Assembly (NCBI GenBank): GCA_900769995.1
Contig: CAAGIT010000049.1
Coordinates: 1 to 9,094, forward strand
Source: an uncultured Oscillospiraceae bacterium
GTDB lineage: Bacteria > Bacillota > Clostridia > Oscillospirales > Oscillospiraceae
Direction of reading: 5' to 3'
DNA length: 9,094 nucleotides
A program made the translations under genes and the position numbers. Positions within the stretch are counted from its first letter, which is position 1. Each line of letters begins with the position of its first letter. Under the pieces are notes generated by a model, which saw only the letters and a list, made by a program, of their open reading frames with translations, was not told the DNA's origin and did no database searches. Shown here one piece after another: positions 5,253 through 9,094 of this stretch.

Positions 5253-5999
5253 ATGCAAAAATTTGATATTCGGAGCTTAAATCTTTGGTATGGGCAGTTT
5301 CAAGCCCTGAAAAATATCGAATTGCACCTTCCGGCGAACCGTATCACCGCGCTGATCGGGCCGTCGGGCTGCGGAAAATCGACCCTGCTCAAGTGTCTGA
5401 ACCGCATGAACGATCTGGTGGAGGACTGCCGCATCGAGGGAAGTATCCGTCTGGATGGGGAGGACATCGACAATTTGGAGGTCAATCTGCTGCGCAAGCG
5501 CGTGGGCATGGTCTTTCAAAAGCCGAATCCCTTTCCCATGAGCATTTATGACAATGTCGCCTTTGGGCCGCGCACCCACGGCATCCGCAGCCGCAAAAAG
5601 CTCGATGAATTGGTCGAAAGCGCTCTGCGTGGGGCGGCGATTTGGGACGAGGTCAAGGATCGGTTGAAAAAGTCGGCGCTGGGGCTGTCGGGCGGGCAGC
5701 AGCAGCGCATTTGCATCGCTAGAGCCTTGGCGGCCCAGCCGGAGGTTTTGCTGATGGACGAGCCGACCAGTGCGCTTGACCCGATCTCGACCTCCCGTGT
5801 GGAGGAGCTTGTCCTGCGCCTGAAACAGAACTATACCATTATTATGGTCACGCACAATATGCAGCAGGCGGCACGCATTTCCGACAAGACCGCCTTTTTC
5901 CTGCTCGGTGAACTGGTCGAATTCGGCTCGACGGAGCTGCTGTTCTCCATGCCCTGCGATCGGCGCACGGAGGATTACATCGCGGGAAGGTTCGGATAG
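5253..5999 (+). CDS. pstB: Phosphate ABC transporter ATP-binding protein PstB
   Basis: The 248-residue cytoplasmic ATPase powers phosphate import through PstCA. All ABC motifs are intact: Walker A GPSGCGKST (36-44), Q-loop Q89 within the PstB-typical VFQKPNPFPMSIYDNV (87-102), signature LSGGQQQR (145-152), Walker B VLLMDEPTSALDP (165-177) and H-loop H201. The early CLNRMNDL (48-55) is also characteristic of PstB. The length is normal for the family. Start ATG 5253 follows AGGAGG (5241-5246) by 6 nt and lies 3 nt after the pstA stop. It is the last gene of the operon. No phoU, which often follows pstB, is present, and no terminator hairpin is visible before the hrcA promoter at 6040. Confidence 0.97.
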   Translation: MQKFDIRSLNLWYGQFQALKNIELHLPANRITALIGPSGCGKSTLLKCLNRMNDLVEDCRIEGSIRLDGEDIDNLEVNLLRKRVGMVFQKPNPFPMSIYDNVAFGPRTHGIRSRKKLDELVESALRGAAIWDEVKDRLKKSALGLSGGQQQRICIARALAAQPEVLLMDEPTSALDPISTSRVEELVLRLKQNYTIIMVTHNMQQAARISDKTAFFLLGELVEFGSTELLFSMPCDRRTEDYIAGRFG

Positions 6000-6039
6000 C
6001 AAAGAAACAATTTATTCACAAATATTTTTGCAGAAGCTA

Positions 6040-6068
6040 TTGACAAAAGCCAAGAGCGGTTGTATATT
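6040..6068 (+). promoter_or_regulatory. Sigma-A promoter of the hrcA-grpE-dnaK operon
   Basis: A consensus TTGACA (6040-6045) and TATATT (6063-6068) are separated by 17 bp. The predicted start near 6075 falls inside the CIRCE element, so HrcA bound there would block initiation. The A/T-rich stretch 6000-6039 between the pstB stop and this promoter shows no hairpin or other feature. Confidence 0.92.
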
Positions 6069-6072
6069 TAGT

Positions 6073-6099
6073 TTAGCACTCAGGAGTGATGAGTGCTAA
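6073..6099. promoter_or_regulatory. CIRCE operator (HrcA binding site)
   Basis: A perfect match to the CIRCE consensus TTAGCACTC-N9-GAGTGCTAA: left arm 6073-6081, 9-bp spacer, right arm 6091-6099. The symmetry extends by one T-A pair on each side. It overlaps the expected transcription start and lies 24 bp before the hrcA start codon. This shows autoregulated class I heat-shock control of hrcA, grpE and dnaK. Confidence 0.97.
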
Positions 6100-6123
6100 A
6101 ACAAAAAACAAAGGGTGTGTGTC

Positions 6124-7176
6124 ATGGAGCTGTCCGAACGCAAACAGAAGATCCTCAAAGCGATCGTCGATATTTACACGCAGACGGCAGAGCCGGTCGG
6201 CTCGAAGACCTTGGCACAGCTTCCGGAGCTGGATTATTCCTCCGCGACCATCCGCAACGAGATGGCGGAGCTGACGAATCTGGGCTATCTGGAGCAGCCG
6301 CACACCTCTGCCGGACGTATTCCGAGTCCGCTTGGCTATCGGTTTTATATTGACAACCTGATGCCGAGCTACGACCTGACAACGGACGAAACGCAGTCGA
6401 TCAATCAGGCGATGGAGCTGCGGCTGCAGGAATTTGACCGTGCGATCAGCATGGTCGGCAAGCTGGTGTCCAAGCTGACGAACCTGCCTGCCTACGCCAT
6501 GACCGCCCACACCGACCGCGTCAAGGTACGGCGGTTTGAGATCCTTCCGGCGGATCAGCACAGCTTCATTTTGGTCGTCATGCTGACCGATGAGGCGGTG
6601 AAGAACAAGCTCATCAAGCTGCCGCTTTCCGTTTCGGAGCAGGATCTGAAGCTGCTGTCGGCTGTGCTGAATGCCAGCTTGACGGAGCTGCCCGCCGAGC
6701 AGTTCACGCCGGAGACGATCGAGCGTGTGACGAGAAGTGCCGGTGCCGCAGCGGGCTTGGTGCCGATCGTGGTGGACTTTGCGGTGCATCTGCTGGAAGA
6801 GCGTGCACGCGGCGAGGTCTATGTCACGGGTCAGAACCGCCTGCTCAGCCAGCCGGAATATCAAGACCTGGGCAAGGCACAGGAGATTCTGAGTGCGTTG
6901 GACGAGGAGACGATTTCCGGTCTGCCCGCGAAGCTGAATCCGGACAGCACGATGCAGATTCTGGTTGGGCCGGAGCACGTGGCGCAGGAATTGAAGGATA
7001 CCTCCGTCGTTATGACGCGTTTCGACATAGGCGACGGGATGCAGGGCATGATCGGTGTTGTCGGCCCGCAGAGAATGGATTACGCGCAGATCACCGCAAG
7101 ATTAAGCTACTTTGCCGAGGGCTTGGGGCGGATGTTCGGAAAATCCGAGCTGCCCGAGGGAAAGAAGGAGGATTAA
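6124..7176 (+). CDS. hrcA: Heat-inducible transcription repressor HrcA
   Basis: The 350-residue cytoplasmic repressor binds CIRCE and is kept active by GroE chaperones. The N-terminal winged-helix domain is clear: ERKQKILKAIVDIY (5-18), EPVGSKTL (23-30), SSATIRNEMAEL (39-50), and GYLEQPHTSAGRIPSPLGYR (54-73), a hallmark of the family. The central GAF-like and dimerisation regions follow, and the C-terminus carries the conserved GVVGPQRMDYAQ segment. Length is normal. I chose ATG 6124, with AAAGGG (6110-6115) 8 nt upstream; an in-frame GTG at 6115 overlaps that ribosome binding site. It is the first gene of the heat-shock operon and directly downstream of its own operator. grpE starts 3 nt after its stop. 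Confidence 0.97.
   Translation: MELSERKQKILKAIVDIYTQTAEPVGSKTLAQLPELDYSSATIRNEMAELTNLGYLEQPHTSAGRIPSPLGYRFYIDNLMPSYDLTTDETQSINQAMELRLQEFDRAISMVGKLVSKLTNLPAYAMTAHTDRVKVRRFEILPADQHSFILVVMLTDEAVKNKLIKLPLSVSEQDLKLLSAVLNASLTELPAEQFTPETIERVTRSAGAAAGLVPIVVDFAVHLLEERARGEVYVTGQNRLLSQPEYQDLGKAQEILSALDEETISGLPAKLNPDSTMQILVGPEHVAQELKDTSVVMTRFDIGDGMQGMIGVVGPQRMDYAQITARLSYFAEGLGRMFGKSELPEGKKED
7165..7171 (+). promoter_or_regulatory. Ribosome binding site fixing a TTG start for grpE
   Basis: AAGGAGG lies 8 nt before TTG 7180-7182 and overlaps the last codons of hrcA. No ATG or GTG in frame occurs until codon 21, which has no such site. Confidence 0.8.
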
Positions 7177-7179
7177 GCA

Positions 7180-7704
7180 TTGGCTAAGAAAGAAAAGAAA
7201 CAGCAGGAGCCTGTGGCAGAGGTCGAGCAGACCGAGGAAATGCCCCAGACCGAGCAGACGGAACCCACCGAGCTGGAAAAGGCACAGGCTGCGCAGGCAG
7301 CGGAGCATGAGCAATATCTCCGCCTGGCGGCGGAATATGACAATTTCCGCAAGCGTTCGCAGCGTGAAAAGGACGGCATTTATCAGGATGCTGTCGCGGA
7401 TACCGCCAAAAAGCTCCTGCCGATCTATGACAACCTCGAACGGGCACTGAAAAACGAAACGTCCGACGAGGCATATAAAAAGGGTGTCGAAATGACGATG
7501 ACCGAGCTGACCAAAATTTTCGCTTCGATGAGCATTACCCCGTTCGGTGCAGCCGGTGAGACGTTTGACCCCGAAAAGCACAACGCAGTGATGCACATGG
7601 ATGACGAAAGCCTCGGAGAGAACGTCATCGCAGAGGTATTCCAAACGGGCTTTGCCATGGGCGAAAAGGTGATCCGCTTTGCCATGGTCAAGGTCGCGAA
7701 TTAA
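7180..7704 (+). CDS. grpE: Nucleotide exchange factor GrpE
   Basis: The 174-residue co-chaperone releases ADP from DnaK. It has an acidic, low-complexity N-terminal tail with E-Q-T-E repeats (about 14-30), then a long helix/coiled-coil dimerisation region (about 31-92) containing the family signature LAAEYDNFRKRSQREKD (49-65) and LLPIYDNLERAL (79-90). The C-terminal beta domain has GETFDPEKHNAVMHMDDE (126-143) and VFQTGFAMGEKVIRFAMVKV (153-172). Length is usual for Clostridia. The start codon is TTG, supported by an excellent ribosome binding site. It lies between hrcA (3-nt gap) and dnaK (37-nt gap) under CIRCE control. Confidence 0.96.
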   Translation: MAKKEKKQQEPVAEVEQTEEMPQTEQTEPTELEKAQAAQAAEHEQYLRLAAEYDNFRKRSQREKDGIYQDAVADTAKKLLPIYDNLERALKNETSDEAYKKGVEMTMTELTKIFASMSITPFGAAGETFDPEKHNAVMHMDDESLGENVIAEVFQTGFAMGEKVIRFAMVKVAN

Positions 7705-7741
7705 GATGTAAACAATTCACTTTATATAGGAGGAACAAATC

Positions 7742-9094
7742 ATGGGAAAAATTATCGGTATTGATCTTGGCACGACCAACTCTTGCGTCGCTGTTATGGA
7801 AGGCGGCGAGGCAGTCGTTATCGCAAATGCAGAGGGCAACCGCACCACACCGTCCGTTGTCGCGTTCTCCAAGACCGGTGAGCGTATGATCGGCCAGGTC
7901 GCAAAGCGTCAGGCTGTCACCAACGCCGACCGCACCATTGCATCCATCAAGCGCCACATGGGCACGGACTACAAGGTGGGGATTGACAACAAGAAGTACA
8001 CCCCGCAGGAAATTTCCGCAATGATTCTTCGCAAGCTGAAGGATGACGCGGAGGCCTTCCTCGGCCAGCCTGTCACCGAAGCGGTCATCACCGTTCCCGC
8101 TTACTTCAACGACGCCCAGCGTCAGGCAACCAAGGATGCCGGCAAGATCGCCGGTCTGGAGGTCAAGCGTATCATCAACGAGCCGACGGCTGCTGCCTTG
8201 GCCTACGGCATCGATAAGGAAAATGAGCAGAAGATCATGGTTTACGACCTCGGCGGCGGTACGTTCGACGTATCCATTCTTGAAATTTCCGACGGCGTAT
8301 TCGAGGTTAAGGCAACCAACGGTGATACCCATCTCGGCGGTGACGACTTCGATAACAAGATCATAAACTATATGGTTGAAACCTTTAAAAAGGACACGGG
8401 CGTAGATCTTTCCAAGGATAAGATGGCTATGCAGAGGTTGAAGGAAGCAGCAGAAAAGGCAAAGATTGAACTTTCCGGCATGAGCTCCACCAACATCAAC
8501 CTGCCCTTCATCACGGTGGTTGACGGCGCACCCCAGCACCTTGACATCGATTTAACAAAGCAGAAGTTCGATAACCTCACCTCTGACCTTGTAGAAAGGA
8601 CGGTAGAGCCCATGAAGAAGGCTATGGCAGACGCAGGTTTAACCTACTCGGATATCGACAAGGTTATCTTGGTAGGCGGTTCAACCCGTATCCCTGCAGT
8701 AGTTGAAAAGGTTAAGCAGGTTACTGGTAAGGAACCCTTCAAGGGCATCAACCCCGACGAGTGTGTTGCAATCGGTGCGGCAATCCAGGGCGGCGTACTC
8801 TCAGGTGAAGTAAAGGACGTACTCCTTCTTGACGTTATGCCTTTAACCTTAGGTATAGAAACGCTCGGCGGCGTATCCACTCCCTTAATCGAGAGGAACA
8901 CGACTATCCCCGTAAAGAAGAGCCAGATATTCTCCACCGCGGCAGATAACCAGCCCGGCGTTGAAATCAACGTATTACAGGGTGAAAGAAAGTTTGCAAG
9001 GGACAACAAGTCGCTCGGCAGATTTATGTTAAACGACATTCCCCCTGCACCCAGAGGAGTACCTCAGATTGAAGTTACCTTCGAGGTAGACGCA
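7742..9094 (+). CDS. dnaK: Chaperone DnaK (Hsp70), 3' end beyond the window
   Basis: The first 451 residues of the usual ~600-620 are present and the frame stays open to the window edge. It is the ATP-driven chaperone partnered by GrpE, with DnaJ expected downstream. Visible: phosphate-1 loop GIDLGTTNS (6-14), VPAYFNDAQRQATKDAG (118-134), INEPTAAALAYG (145-156), phosphate-2 loop DLGGGTFD (169-176), adenosine-site VGGSTRIPAV (311-320), interdomain linker VLLLDV (360-365), then the start of the substrate-binding domain. The region near residue 75-85 lacks the insert found in Gram-negative DnaKs. ATG 7742 follows AGGAGG (7728-7733) by 8 nt. Oddity: codons 1-176 use only CGY for Arg and no TTA, ATA or GTA; from codon 177 on, AGG/AGA, TTA, GTA and ATA are common. 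The protein reads as normal DnaK throughout. Confidence 0.96.
   Translation, partial: MGKIIGIDLGTTNSCVAVMEGGEAVVIANAEGNRTTPSVVAFSKTGERMIGQVAKRQAVTNADRTIASIKRHMGTDYKVGIDNKKYTPQEISAMILRKLKDDAEAFLGQPVTEAVITVPAYFNDAQRQATKDAGKIAGLEVKRIINEPTAAALAYGIDKENEQKIMVYDLGGGTFDVSILEISDGVFEVKATNGDTHLGGDDFDNKIINYMVETFKKDTGVDLSKDKMAMQRLKEAAEKAKIELSGMSSTNINLPFITVVDGAPQHLDIDLTKQKFDNLTSDLVERTVEPMKKAMADAGLTYSDIDKVILVGGSTRIPAVVEKVKQVTGKEPFKGINPDECVAIGAAIQGGVLSGEVKDVLLLDVMPLTLGIETLGGVSTPLIERNTTIPVKKSQIFSTAADNQPGVEINVLQGERKFARDNKSLGRFMLNDIPPAPRGVPQIEVTFEVDA

Noticed and set aside
4323..5258. Long minus-strand frames opposite pstA, pstB, hrcA and dnaK
   Set aside because: They are Gln/Arg/His-rich antisense translations without start signals; the plus-strand genes carry all family motifs.
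8240..8440. A frameshift or pseudogene in dnaK at the composition change
   Set aside because: The frame is continuous from 7742 to 9094 and every conserved DnaK motif on both sides is present in one frame.

Overview
The window looks like chromosomal DNA of a moderately GC-rich Gram-positive member of the Bacillota, most likely class Clostridia (an Oscillospiraceae/Ruminococcaceae-like gut organism; this placement is inference). The evidence is the heat-shock order hrcA-grpE-dnaK behind a CIRCE operator, a DnaK lacking the roughly 23-residue N-terminal-quadrant insert of Gram-negative DnaKs, strong AGGAGG ribosome binding sites, consensus sigma-A promoters, and a queT/Gx-transporter/lipoprotein gene set. 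I see no rRNA, tRNA, CRISPR, insertion sequence or phage gene.

Positions 1-1865 (minus strand) hold an apparent operon read right to left. A consensus promoter (1837-1865) and a structured leader (1762-1819) resembling a preQ1-I-type SD-sequestering pseudoknot precede queT (queuosine-precursor transporter), a Gx-transporter-family membrane protein, and a lipoprotein of unknown function. A rho-independent terminator (56-83) closes the operon. Positions 1870-2710 (minus strand) hold a separately promoted TraX-family membrane protein.

Positions 2762-5999 (plus strand) hold a tightly packed high-affinity phosphate ABC importer operon, pstS-pstC-pstA-pstB. S/C and C/A overlap by ATGA, and A/B are 3 nt apart. 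PstS is circularly permuted: the half carrying the SREEGSGTR phosphate loop comes first, and the half carrying GSSSVAP and the D-I-G/SR motifs comes last. No phoU follows pstB.

Positions 6040-9094 (plus strand) hold the class I heat-shock operon. A consensus promoter and a perfect CIRCE inverted repeat precede hrcA (repressor of this same operon), grpE (TTG start) and the first 451 codons of dnaK, which runs off the window. Within dnaK, codon usage changes abruptly near codon 177 (about 8270). The 3' part uses AGG/AGA, TTA, GTA and ATA codons that are absent from the 5' part and uncommon upstream. This suggests either intragenic recombination or a chimeric assembly join at the highly conserved DLGGGTFD region.

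The most interesting items are the permuted PstS, the preQ1-like leader of the queT operon, and the dnaK compositional breakpoint.
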